Source of the DNA: Clostridia bacterium | GTDB lineage: Bacteria; Bacillota; Clostridia; Oscillospirales; Acutalibacteraceae | DNA: 5,264 bases | Direction: 5' to 3' | Assembly (NCBI GenBank): GCA_900763035.1 | Contig: CAAFIS010000179.1 | Coordinates: forward strand, 1 to 5,264 | Part shown: positions 1 through 5,264 of the stretch, one piece after another | How the letters are laid out: every line of letters starts with the position of its first letter | Numbering within the stretch: position 1 is the stretch's first letter | Notes under the pieces: model-generated | Told to the model about the DNA's origin: nothing | What the model saw: the letters and a program-made list of their open reading frames with translations, nothing else | Database searches by the model: none | Position numbers and translations under genes: made by a program

Positions 1-1940
1 AACACGGCCAGCCACATCGGCGCGATGCCGCACACCGCCAGGATCAGCACCAACGCCTTCACCGCCAGCGCGAACACGATGTTCTCGCGGACGGTCAGCA
101 TCGTGCGGCGGCAGAGCCGGATGCCGTCCGGCAGATGAGAAAGGCCGCCGGACACCAGCACGGCATCCGCCGTTTCGATCGCTGCAGAGGAGCCCAGACC
201 CATCGCCACGCCGACGTCGGCGCACGCCAGCACCGGTGCGTCATTGATGCCGTCACCGACGAACACGGTCGTCCGCTCCTTCTGCAGCTCCTCCACACGG
301 TGCAGCTTATCCTCCGGCAGAAGCCCGCCGTAGGCCTCCGCCCCAAGCGACAGCTGCGCCGCCACGCGGTCGGCCTCCGCCTGCCGGTCGCCGGTCAGCA
401 TCACCAGCCGCTCGACCCCCAGATCACGCAGCGCACCGATCGTTTCCTTCGCGCCGGGCTGCAACTGCGCTTCCATCAAAAACGCCGCGGTGGCTTTCCC
501 GTCGACGACCAGATACGCCGTCGCCTCCGGCAGCGCTGTTTCCACGCCGAGCTGACCCAGCAGCCGCTCGCCGCCGCAGGCGGCCGCATGGCCGTCCACC
601 GTCGCCGTCACGCCAAGGCCGGGCAGCTCGCGCAGATCGGTCACATCCGGCCGCACGCCGTCCCCGGCAGCGGCGCAGATCGCGCGCGCGGCCGGGTGGG
701 AGAGCTTATCCTCCAGTGCCGCCGCCGCAGCCAGCGCCTGCTCCCGCGTCACGCCGTCGACGGTCACCACATCGGTCACCGTCAGCGTCCCGGTCGTCAG
801 CGTCCCGGTCTTATCAAAGGCCGCGGCACGCACCTTGGCCAGCGTTTCCACATAGCAGCCGCCCTTGATCAGCATCCCCTGTCTGGCCGCCGCCGCGATG
901 CCCGCATAGAACCCCAGCGGGATCGAGATCACCAGCGCACACGGGCAGGACGCCACCAAAAATACCAGCGCACGGTACAGCCATGTCGTCCAGCCGCCGC
1001 CCGCGATCAGCGGCGGCAGCACCGCGACCAGCACGGCAAGCACTGTCACGATCGGCGTATACAGCCGCGCGAACCGGGTGATGAACTTCTCGCTGCGGCC
1101 CTTGCGCGCGGCAGACTCCTCCACCAATTGCAGGATCCGTGCCGCGGCGGACTCGCTGTTTTCCCGCAGCGCCTGCACCGTCAGCGTCCCGCTGCCGTTG
1201 ACGCTGCCGGAGAGCAGCACGCTGCCGCTCATCGCGGCCACCGGCGCGCTCTCGCCGGTCAGGGCCGAGGTATCGACCTCGGACGTGCCGTCGATCACCG
1301 TGCAGTCGACCGGAACGCGGCTGTGCGGTGTCACCAGCAGCCGATCGCCGACCTTCACCTGCTCGGCCGGGATCTCCGTGCTCTCGCCGTTCTCATCCAA
1401 GATCCACGCCGTATCGGGCGAGACCGCCGCCACGGACGAGATCGTTTCGCGCGACCGATCCATCGCCAGATCCTCGATCCGCTCGCCCAGCGTGAACAGC
1501 AGCAGCACCAGCGTGCCCTCGAACCACTCGCCGATGGCGAAGGCCGCCACCACGGCGATCACCAGCAGGGTGTTCTCCCCCACCGTGTGATCCTCGCTCA
1601 GTTCTTCAACGGCTTCCTTCAGCACCGGGAGCAGCGGCGGCAGCGCCGCCACAGCCATCCAGATCGGCATCACGGTCTCCGGCAGCGAGAAGAATTTCCC
1701 GACCAGCCAGCCGGACAAGAACAGCACCGTGCTGATCGCCAGCACGATCCACGCCTTTTTGCCGTCTTCTTCGTCGCCGTGGCCGTGATCGTGTCCGCAG
1801 CCGCAACCGCAGCCATGCTCGTGGCCGTGATCATGACCGTGCCCGTGATGATGCTCATGCCCGTTTCCGTGGTCATGATCCTCGTTCTCCGCAAAGCAGC
1901 AGACCTCGCCGTGCAGCTGATGCTCGTCCTTTTCGCTCAT
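1..1940 (-). CDS. cadA: Heavy-metal (Zn/Cd/Pb) translocating P1B-type ATPase, CadA/ZntA-like, C-terminus cut by window edge
   Basis: This inner-membrane pump exports divalent soft metals at the cost of ATP. It reads without interruption from the ATG at 1940 to the left edge, giving 646 codons. Visible in order: a His/Cys-rich tail (residues 7-54, 16 His and 5 Cys, including CGCGC at 44-48); first membrane helices from about 63; the actuator TGES at 228; SCPCAL at 331-336, the metal-site CPC of helix 6; DKTGTLT, with the phosphorylated Asp at 376; SHP at 414-416; GDGINDAP at 562-569; and a helix ending in MWLAV at the edge. CPC together with SHP and this tail end fits the Zn/Cd/Pb (P1B-2) group rather than copper pumps. 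The family usually continues with an ADxG-containing last helix, so roughly 25 residues are probably missing. No N-terminal HMA domain (GMxCxxC) is present; the His/Cys tail takes its place. The start overlaps the cadC stop as ATGA, and GGAGG lies 9 bases upstream inside cadC, so the two genes should be translationally coupled. The exact metal preference cannot be read from sequence. Confidence 0.95.
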   Translation of the reverse strand, partial: MSEKDEHQLHGEVCCFAENEDHDHGNGHEHHHGHGHDHGHEHGCGCGCGHDHGHGDEEDGKKAWIVLAISTVLFLSGWLVGKFFSLPETVMPIWMAVAALPPLLPVLKEAVEELSEDHTVGENTLLVIAVVAAFAIGEWFEGTLVLLLFTLGERIEDLAMDRSRETISSVAAVSPDTAWILDENGESTEIPAEQVKVGDRLLVTPHSRVPVDCTVIDGTSEVDTSALTGESAPVAAMSGSVLLSGSVNGSGTLTVQALRENSESAAARILQLVEESAARKGRSEKFITRFARLYTPIVTVLAVLVAVLPPLIAGGGWTTWLYRALVFLVASCPCALVISIPLGFYAGIAAAARQGMLIKGGCYVETLAKVRAAAFDKTGTLTTGTLTVTDVVTVDGVTREQALAAAAALEDKLSHPAARAICAAAGDGVRPDVTDLRELPGLGVTATVDGHAAACGGERLLGQLGVETALPEATAYLVVDGKATAAFLMEAQLQPGAKETIGALRDLGVERLVMLTGDRQAEADRVAAQLSLGAEAYGGLLPEDKLHRVEELQKERTTVFVGDGINDAPVLACADVGVAMGLGSSAAIETADAVLVSGGLSHLPDGIRLCRRTMLTVRENIVFALAVKALVLILAVCGIAPMWLAV

Positions 1941-2434
1941 TTCCGTTCGCCTCCGTTATCGTCTTCCCGCACATGGGACAGCCCCAAGCTGATGATCTGC
2001 CAAACATGCTCATCATCCAGCATATAGACCGATGATTTGCCCTTTTTCTCGAACCGTACCAGATGCGCCTGCCGCAGCAGCCGCAGCTGATGCGAGATCA
2101 GTGACTGCCCGCAGCAAAGCAGCTCGCCCAGATCGCACACGCACATCGGCCCCTTGCTCAGCGCCAACAGGATCTTTACCCTTGTCGCGTCACCGAACAG
2201 CCGGAACTGCTCCGCCAGCCGCTGCAGCGTGTCGCCGTCCGGCATATCCAGCTGCGCCAGCCGCAGCGTATGGCTGTGGGCCTCCGGCTCGATACACCCG
2301 GCCACCGCCCCCGGTATCGCCGTGTCGGCCTTCGCTGCTGCGGCTTTGCTGCCGGTCTTGCCGCCTGTCTTGGCGTCGGCCTTCGCCGCGGCCGCGGCCG
2401 CCGTGCTCTGCCCGCCGTCTGTTTTCTTCGTCAT
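1937..2434 (-). CDS. cadC: ArsR/SmtB-family metal-sensing repressor, CadC-like, with an Ala/Lys-rich N-terminal extension
   Basis: This is a cytoplasmic winged-helix repressor of 165 residues that should bind the operator at 2454-2485 and let go when metal binds. The family core runs from about 66 to 157: GDATRVKIL at 81-89, the MCVCDL motif at 97-102 whose Cys pair (98, 100) is the soft-metal ligand pair of CadC, and the recognition helix SLISHQLRLLRQAHLV at 111-126. The C-terminal helix carries D141-x-H143 and, 11 and 14 residues after H143, H154 and E157. This is exactly the Asp/His/His/Glu set of the second (alpha-5, zinc) site of staphylococcal CadC. C47 with H53 and H55 could supply the N-terminal arm ligand. 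Residues 11-46 are a low-complexity Ala/Lys/Gly/Thr stretch not usual in the family, whose members are commonly about 120 residues. The ATG at 2434 has AAGGAG 9 bases upstream. A later start inside the extension is possible, but I see no good ribosome site there. Its position directly before cadA supports the role. Confidence 0.92.
   Translation of the reverse strand: MTKKTDGGQSTAAAAAAKADAKTGGKTGSKAAAAKADTAIPGAVAGCIEPEAHSHTLRLAQLDMPDGDTLQRLAEQFRLFGDATRVKILLALSKGPMCVCDLGELLCCGQSLISHQLRLLRQAHLVRFEKKGKSSVYMLDDEHVWQIISLGLSHVREDDNGGERK
1950..1954 (-). promoter_or_regulatory. Shine-Dalgarno of cadA, inside the cadC 3' end
   Basis: GGAGG on the minus strand lies 9 bases before the ATG at 1940. It supports that start and the ATGA overlap with cadC. 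It lies within the last codons of the repressor gene, so ribosomes finishing cadC can restart on cadA. Confidence 0.7.
2324..2386 (-). repeat. Internal direct repeat within the cadC N-terminal extension
   Basis: The 12-mer GCGAAGGCCGAC (minus strand) occurs twice, at 2375-2386 and 2324-2335, exactly 51 bases (17 codons) apart. Both copies encode AKAD preceded by runs of Ala. Between them lie the similar units KTGG and KTGS. The in-frame spacing suggests that the extension grew by duplication or slippage of GC-rich codons. Confidence 0.6.
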
Positions 2435-2443
2435 CGTTCTTCT

Positions 2444-2449
2444 CTCCTT
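2444..2449 (-). promoter_or_regulatory. Shine-Dalgarno of cadC
   Basis: AAGGAG on the minus strand lies 9 bases before the ATG at 2434. It fixes the long start that includes the Ala/Lys-rich extension. Confidence 0.75.
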
Positions 2450-2453
2450 TCAT

Positions 2454-2485
2454 ATTATCGTATGAATATCTGTTCATATGATAAT
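2454..2485 (-). promoter_or_regulatory. Probable CadC operator: 32-bp imperfect inverted repeat
   Basis: Two 16-base arms meet without a spacer and match at 13 of 16 positions. The core is TATGAA-N6-TTCATA and the outer ends are ATTATC and GATAAT; symmetry extends weakly a few bases further on each side. It resembles the AT-rich, GAACA/TTCA-containing dyads bound by SmtB/CzrA/CadC repressors. It covers the -10 box and probable start point of the cadC promoter and ends 19 bases before the cadC ATG, so a bound repressor would block RNA polymerase. Binding by this CadC is inferred. Confidence 0.8.
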
Positions 2486-2506
2486 ACGAAAGGGTGCATT
2501 TGTCAA
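2478..2506 (-). promoter_or_regulatory. sigma-A-type promoter of the cadCA operon
   Basis: TTGACA (2506-2501, perfect consensus) is followed after exactly 17 bases by TATCAT (2483-2478). The -10 box lies within the operator dyad. Transcription should start near 2471, about 36 bases before the cadC start codon. The near-ideal boxes suggest strong expression when the repressor is off. Confidence 0.85.
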
Positions 2507-2512
2507 CCCCTA

Positions 2513-2544
2513 TTTTCATTTTTTTCGTTTTTGCGGCAAAAACG
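2513..2544 (-). promoter_or_regulatory. A-tracts and a 9-bp dyad just upstream of the cadC promoter
   Basis: On the minus strand, runs of 5, 7 and 4 A (2532-2528, 2525-2519, 2516-2513) lie immediately upstream of the -35 box, as in UP elements contacted by the RNA polymerase alpha subunit. The first run is part of a perfect dyad: 9-base arms at 2526-2534 and 2536-2544 (CGTTTTTGC with its complement) around one central base. The dyad could be a second protein site or a leftover of the broken gene beside it; the sequence does not decide. Confidence 0.45.
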
Positions 2545-2549
2545 AACAC

Positions 2550-2690
2550 CGCCGTCCCCTCCGGGCCGAGATACCGTCCCACCATCGCCGTGTACGCGAT
2601 CGAATAGGCCGATGCGATCATCGCGCTGCCGTACTTCGCCGACAGATAGCGCAGATACACCGGACGGTTCTTGCTGTTTGGCAGAGCCAT
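2550..2690 (-). pseudogene. Remnant of a MATE-type transporter gene (N-terminal helix only)
   Basis: The ATG at 2690 has a near-ideal AAAAGGAGGA 7 bases upstream and opens a frame whose first 47 residues look like the start of a MATE transporter. Residues 23-38 (AMIASAYSIAYTAMVG) align without gaps to MMVTALYNMADTFFVG of the intact MATE gene next door, with 6 of 16 identical and several conservative changes. They are followed by the typical GRYLGPEGTA. After about residue 47 the similarity ends. The frame then runs as Lys-rich and shadow sequence through the cadC promoter and into cadC in another frame, to 2190, which is not believable as protein. The Asp usual in the YNxxD position is Tyr here (TAC, one base from GAC), which also suggests decay. 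Alternatively it is a short real membrane peptide, but I see no nearby stop that would define one. The MATE link rests on about 45 residues. Confidence 0.5.
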
Positions 2691-2697
2691 TGCCGTT

Positions 2698-2707
2698 TCC
2701 TCCTTTT
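2698..2707 (-). promoter_or_regulatory. Strong Shine-Dalgarno of the MATE remnant
   Basis: AAAAGGAGGA on the minus strand ends 7 bases before the ATG at 2690. It is among the strongest ribosome sites in the window, yet serves an apparently broken gene. It begins only five bases after the U-tract of the terminator at 2713-2761, an order (terminator, then RBS) typical of attenuated genes. Confidence 0.65.
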
Positions 2708-2712
2708 GCACG

Positions 2713-2761
2713 AAAAAAGCCGGACAAGAAATAGACATCTCAGTCTGTCTCTTGTCCGGCT
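2713..2761 (-). terminator. Rho-independent terminator after the ddh-MATE operon, or attenuator of the downstream fragment
   Basis: Perfect 12-bp arms at 2750-2761 and 2718-2729 (AGCCGGACAAGA with its complement) enclose a 20-base loop. The loop can form a further 4-bp GACA/TGTC stem. On the minus strand the hairpin runs directly into a T6 tract (2718-2713). It lies about 100 bases after the MATE stop codon and no other hairpin intervenes, so it can end the ddh-MATE message. It also lies between the promoter at 2804-2832 and the RBS at 2698-2707. In the plus direction only a displaced T5 (2766-2770) follows, so plus-strand termination would be weaker. Confidence 0.9.
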
Positions 2762-2803
2762 GTCATTTTTCCGAACGACTTGCCCTCCGCGTAAGCAAGG
2801 CAC

Positions 2804-2832
2804 GGTATAGCACGAGCGAAAGCATTCGTCAA
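2804..2832 (-). promoter_or_regulatory. Probable sigma-A-type promoter upstream of the terminator and MATE remnant
   Basis: TTGACG (2832-2827) and TATACC (2809-2804) are separated by exactly 17 bases, 26 bases after the MATE stop codon. Transcription should start near 2797, giving a leader of about 105 bases before the ATG at 2690 that contains the terminator. A short dyad (CTTGC at 2799-2795 and GCAAG at 2783-2779) surrounds the predicted start and could be an operator or a small RNA stem. The -35 is good and the -10 only fair. Confidence 0.55.
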
Positions 2833-2858
2833 GAGGGAGGATCGCGGCTTATCGCCTT

Positions 2859-4238
2859 TTATTTTTGTTCGCTGTCGGCCGGAAAACGGCGCATCACACC
2901 GCCGACCAGCGGAACGGCCACACCGCCCGTCAGCAGATCCGCCAGCGGCTGCGCGATCTGCACGCCGAACAGCGCCGGGATAGACGGCGACACGGCAGGC
3001 AGCGCCAGCGGCAGCAGCAGCACCAGCGGGACGAAGAACGTCCCCTGCCGCGCGGTGGCCAAAAAGCTCGCCCGCCCCACGGCACCGATGTTCTGCAGCA
3101 GCATATTGCTCATGGTGATCATGGCGGTCATCGGAAAACCGATCAGCTGCAGCCGCAGAGAGAGCACGCCGATGCGGATCACTTCCTCATCGGACGAGAA
3201 CAGCCGCACCAGCTGCGGTGCGAAGACCCATCCGGCAGCCGACGCGACCAGCAAAAAGGCCGAGCCGGAGAACACGCAGAACAGATATGCGCGACGCACA
3301 CGGCTGTAAAGCCCTGCGCCGTAGTTGAACCCGCACACCGGCTGAAACCCCTGCCCGAACCCGAGCACGGCGGAAAACGCCAGCCCCGTCACCTTCGTGA
3401 CCACGGTCATGGCCGCGACGGCCGGATCGCCGCCGTACAGGCCGGCGGTAAAATTCAGGCAGATCGTAGCGACGCTGGACAGCCCCTGCCGGCAAAGCGT
3501 CGGCAGCCCGCAGCGCACGATGGTCAGCACATCGCGCCGCGTGGGGCGGAACAGCTTCGGCTGCAGGCGGAGGTTATTGCCCCGCGTGGTGGAGAACAGC
3601 AATAGCGCAAAGCTGACGAACTGACCGATCACGGTCGCCAGTGCCGCGCCGCCGATCCCCATATCCAGCGTAAAGATGAACAGCGGATCGAGCACGACGT
3701 TGAGCACCGCGCCCGCGCCGATGCCCATCATGCTGTACACGGCGTTGCCCTGATAGCGCAGCTGATTGTTGAGCGTCAGCGCGGTGGTCATGACCGGTGC
3801 GCCAAACAGGATGATCTGCAGATATTCCCGCGCATACGGCAATATCGTTTCGGTCGAGCCGAGCAGCCGCGCCAGCGGATCGAGAAAGATCAGCCCCGGC
3901 ACCATGATCAGCACCCCGGCCAAAAACGACAGCCCGGAGCCAAGCACGGCGATGCGCGCCGCGTCCTCCGTCCGCTCCTGCCCCAGCAGGCGCGAGATCT
4001 CGTTGCCGGAGCCCTGCCCGAGGAAGAACCCGCACGCCTGGATGACCGCCATGAACGAGAACACGACGCCCACCGCGCCGGTAGCGCTGGTGTTGTCCAG
4101 CAGCCCGACGAAAAACGTATCCGCCATATTATAGAGGGCGGTCACCATCATCGAGATGACGGTAGGCACCGCCAGCCGTGCGACCAGACCCTCCACCGGA
4201 TACGTCGTCATCCGCACGAAGCGCTCGTGTCGGTCCAT
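2859..4238 (-). CDS. MATE-family multidrug efflux transporter (MepA/DinF-like)
   Basis: This 12-helix inner-membrane antiporter probably expels drugs or metabolites against a Na+ or H+ gradient; the substrate is not readable. From the ATG at 4238 it has 459 residues, normal for the family. Family marks: first helix with LYNMADTFFVGL (35-46), QACGFFLGQGSGNEISRLLG (67-86), GAVLNVVLDPLFIF (176-189) closing the first half, LPTLCRQGLSSV (245-256) opening the second, and GFGQGFQPVCGFNYGAG (293-309), strongly typical of MepA-like members. Start choice: the frame also has a GTG at 4250 overlapping the ddh stop as GTGA, adding four residues, but no ribosome site precedes it. The ATG at 4238 has GAGG six bases upstream. 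The gene follows ddh with no room for a promoter, so it is co-transcribed with it, and its message should end at the hairpin at 2713-2761. Codon use and GC match ddh. Confidence 0.93.
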   Translation of the reverse strand: MDRHERFVRMTTYPVEGLVARLAVPTVISMMVTALYNMADTFFVGLLDNTSATGAVGVVFSFMAVIQACGFFLGQGSGNEISRLLGQERTEDAARIAVLGSGLSFLAGVLIMVPGLIFLDPLARLLGSTETILPYAREYLQIILFGAPVMTTALTLNNQLRYQGNAVYSMMGIGAGAVLNVVLDPLFIFTLDMGIGGAALATVIGQFVSFALLLFSTTRGNNLRLQPKLFRPTRRDVLTIVRCGLPTLCRQGLSSVATICLNFTAGLYGGDPAVAAMTVVTKVTGLAFSAVLGFGQGFQPVCGFNYGAGLYSRVRRAYLFCVFSGSAFLLVASAAGWVFAPQLVRLFSSDEEVIRIGVLSLRLQLIGFPMTAMITMSNMLLQNIGAVGRASFLATARQGTFFVPLVLLLPLALPAVSPSIPALFGVQIAQPLADLLTGGVAVPLVGGVMRRFPADSEQK

Positions 4239-4246
4239 CGGCCGCC

Positions 4247-5233
4247 TCACAGCAGCGCCGCGCGCTGCGCGGCGGGATCCTCCGGCAACAGCAGCGCAGG
4301 CGGGATATCCAGCACCGTGCGGCAGCCTACCGCGCCCTCGGCGTGCAGGCGGTACGCCGCACGGGCATAGGCGGTCAGCACCCCGGCGGTGAACTCCGGA
4401 TTGGAATCGAGCGAAAGCGAGTATTCGACCCGCTCGCGATGCTCCCCGTCCGCACCGGTCACACCGGTGCGGATCACCGTCCCGCCGTGCGGCAGCCCGG
4501 CATGGTCGCGCCGCAGCTCTTCGGCCGTGACGAAATGCACGGTCGTGTCGTATTCGTCAAAGTAGTTCGGCATGGTCACGATCTCGCGCCGGATCCGCTC
4601 GCGGTCTGCCCCCTCGGCCGCCACGACGAAGCATTCGCGGGTGTGCTTTTGCCGCGCGGTCAGCTCCGGCTGCTCGCCGCGGCGCACCGCGTCCAGCGCC
4701 TGCGGCACCGGCACGGTGTATTGCCGTGCATCCAGCACGCCGTCGATGCGGCGGATCGCGTCGGAGTGCCCTTGGCTCACGCCTCGGCCCCAAAACGTAT
4801 ACGCCTTGCCCTCGGGCAGTACCGCCGCACCGTAGGCCCGTGCGAGCGAGAACAAGCCGGGATCCCAACCGACCGAGATGATGCCCAGCGTCCCGCTCTC
4901 CCGTGCCGCGGCATCCACCGCGGCGAAGTGCGCCGGGATCTGCGCGTGCGTGTCGAAGCTGTCTACCACGGTGAACGTGCGGGCAAGTGCCGGGGTCTGC
5001 CGCGGCAGATCGGTCGCGCTGCCGCCGCACAGGATCATCGCATCGATGCGGTCGCACCACCGCGCGGCCGCATCCGGCGGCGCCACCGGCACAGCCGGAT
5101 CCGCCGTGCGGACAGAGGCAGGATCGCGCCGGGTGAACACCGCCGCCAGCTCCATATCCGGCGCATGCCTCACGGCCAGCTCCGTGCCGCGTCCTAAATT
5201 GCCATAGCCGTAGATCCCGATCCTGATCGCCAT
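4247..5233 (-). CDS. ddh: meso-diaminopimelate D-dehydrogenase (EC 1.4.1.16)
   Basis: This cytoplasmic NADPH enzyme makes meso-diaminopimelate in one step from L-2-amino-6-oxopimelate (tetrahydrodipicolinate) and ammonia. It is the short branch of lysine and peptidoglycan-precursor synthesis. The 328 residues compare with about 320 for the Corynebacterium glutamicum enzyme and match it along the whole length. Visible are the nucleotide-binding GYGNLGR at 9-15, CGGSATDLP at 69-77, the VDSFDTH segment at 90-96, GWDPGLFS at 122-129, TFWGRGVSQGHSDAIRRI at 146-163, HTRECFVV at 197-204, MPNYF at 221-225, LPHGG at 247-251 and LDSNPEFTA at 275-283. These include the substrate-contacting Trp, Asp, His and Asn positions known for the family. 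The ATG at 5233 has AAGGAG 8 bases upstream. The stop TGA (4249-4247) overlaps a possible GTG start of the MATE gene. The operon promoter, and any earlier gene, lie beyond the right edge. Confidence 0.97.
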   Translation of the reverse strand: MAIRIGIYGYGNLGRGTELAVRHAPDMELAAVFTRRDPASVRTADPAVPVAPPDAAARWCDRIDAMILCGGSATDLPRQTPALARTFTVVDSFDTHAQIPAHFAAVDAAARESGTLGIISVGWDPGLFSLARAYGAAVLPEGKAYTFWGRGVSQGHSDAIRRIDGVLDARQYTVPVPQALDAVRRGEQPELTARQKHTRECFVVAAEGADRERIRREIVTMPNYFDEYDTTVHFVTAEELRRDHAGLPHGGTVIRTGVTGADGEHRERVEYSLSLDSNPEFTAGVLTAYARAAYRLHAEGAVGCRTVLDIPPALLLPEDPAAQRAALL

Positions 5234-5241
5234 GATGATCT

Positions 5242-5247
5242 CTCCTT
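5242..5247 (-). promoter_or_regulatory. Shine-Dalgarno of ddh
   Basis: AAGGAG on the minus strand lies 8 bases before the ATG at 5233 and confirms the start. Upstream of it only 17 bases remain, holding a small GC dyad (5252-5262) too short to name. Confidence 0.75.
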
Positions 5248-5264
5248 CTCCCCCCGTCGGGGCC

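Noticed and set aside
1779..1877. Short repeated GTG/ATG triplets that could look like a DNA repeat array
   Set aside because: They are simply CAC and CAT histidine codons of the CadA N-terminal tail. There are no unit-length repeats or spacers as in a CRISPR array.
135..2027. A 630-codon plus-strand open frame opposite cadA
   Set aside because: It uses the same codon register as cadA, so each codon is the complement of a cadA codon. It stays open only because cadA avoids TTA, CTA and TCA. Its product is Arg/His/Gln-rich with no recognisable domain, while the minus strand encodes a complete set of P-type ATPase motifs.
2190..2549. Continuation of the MATE-remnant frame through the cadC promoter and the cadC 5' half
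   Set aside because: Beyond about residue 47 the frame reads operator DNA and an alternative frame of cadC. The product is Arg/Gly-rich shadow sequence, so it is not counted as part of a gene.
2478..2810. Plus-strand 110-codon open frame in the intergenic region
   Set aside because: It begins inside the cadC operator and runs across the cadC promoter, the MATE remnant and the terminator. It has no ribosome site and no recognisable protein features.
2865..3605. A 246-codon plus-strand open frame opposite the MATE gene
   Set aside because: It is a mirror-register shadow rich in Arg, Gln and His with no ribosome site or domain; the MATE protein on the minus strand is complete.
4178..5197. A 339-codon plus-strand open frame opposite ddh
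   Set aside because: It is a mirror-register shadow of ddh for the same codon-use reason; the minus strand gives an unmistakable ddh protein.
5252..5262. Small CCCCG/CGGGG dyad at the right edge
   Set aside because: It has only five-base arms with one central base and no following T-run, which is expected by chance in GC-rich DNA. It is cut off from context by the edge.

Overview
The window looks like chromosomal DNA from a high-GC, Gram-positive-type bacterium. It is GC-rich throughout the coding regions, with strong AAGGAG-type ribosome binding sites. It carries a diaminopimelate dehydrogenase, a CadC-type ArsR repressor and a CadA-type P-type ATPase. That mix fits a high-GC Clostridia/Oscillospirales gut-type Firmicute best; this assignment is inference from gene style only. 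Every gene I can support lies on the minus strand, so transcription runs from the right edge to the left edge.

Right part (5233 to 2859): a complete meso-diaminopimelate D-dehydrogenase (ddh) is followed at once by a complete MATE-family efflux transporter. The ddh stop overlaps a possible GTG start (GTGA), or lies 8 bases ahead of the better-supported ATG, so the two are almost certainly one operon. A strong intrinsic terminator follows the MATE gene.

Middle (2858 to 2435, about 420 bases, much less GC-rich than its flanks): this holds a good sigma-A-like promoter just after the MATE stop, then the terminator hairpin. Directly after the U-tract come a strong Shine-Dalgarno and an ATG opening about 47 codons that resemble the first helix of a MATE transporter. 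The resemblance then stops, so this looks like the head of a second MATE gene that has lost its body. After it come a 9-bp dyad, A-tracts and the promoter/operator of the metal-resistance genes.

Left part (2434 to 1): a cadC-like metal-sensing repressor overlaps by four bases (ATGA) a Zn/Cd/Pb-type P1B ATPase gene. The ATPase has a His/Cys-rich N-terminus and runs off the left edge, probably about 25 residues short of its end. A 32-bp inverted repeat covers the -10 box of the cadC promoter. The expected circuit is that CadC sits on this operator until Cd, Pb or Zn binds it, then releases transcription of both the repressor and the efflux pump.

I see no CRISPR array, tRNA, rRNA, insertion sequence or clearly new system. 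The most unusual part is the promoter-terminator-RBS-truncated MATE arrangement in the middle. Very long open frames antisense to cadA, the MATE gene and ddh are mirror artefacts of GC-rich codon use.
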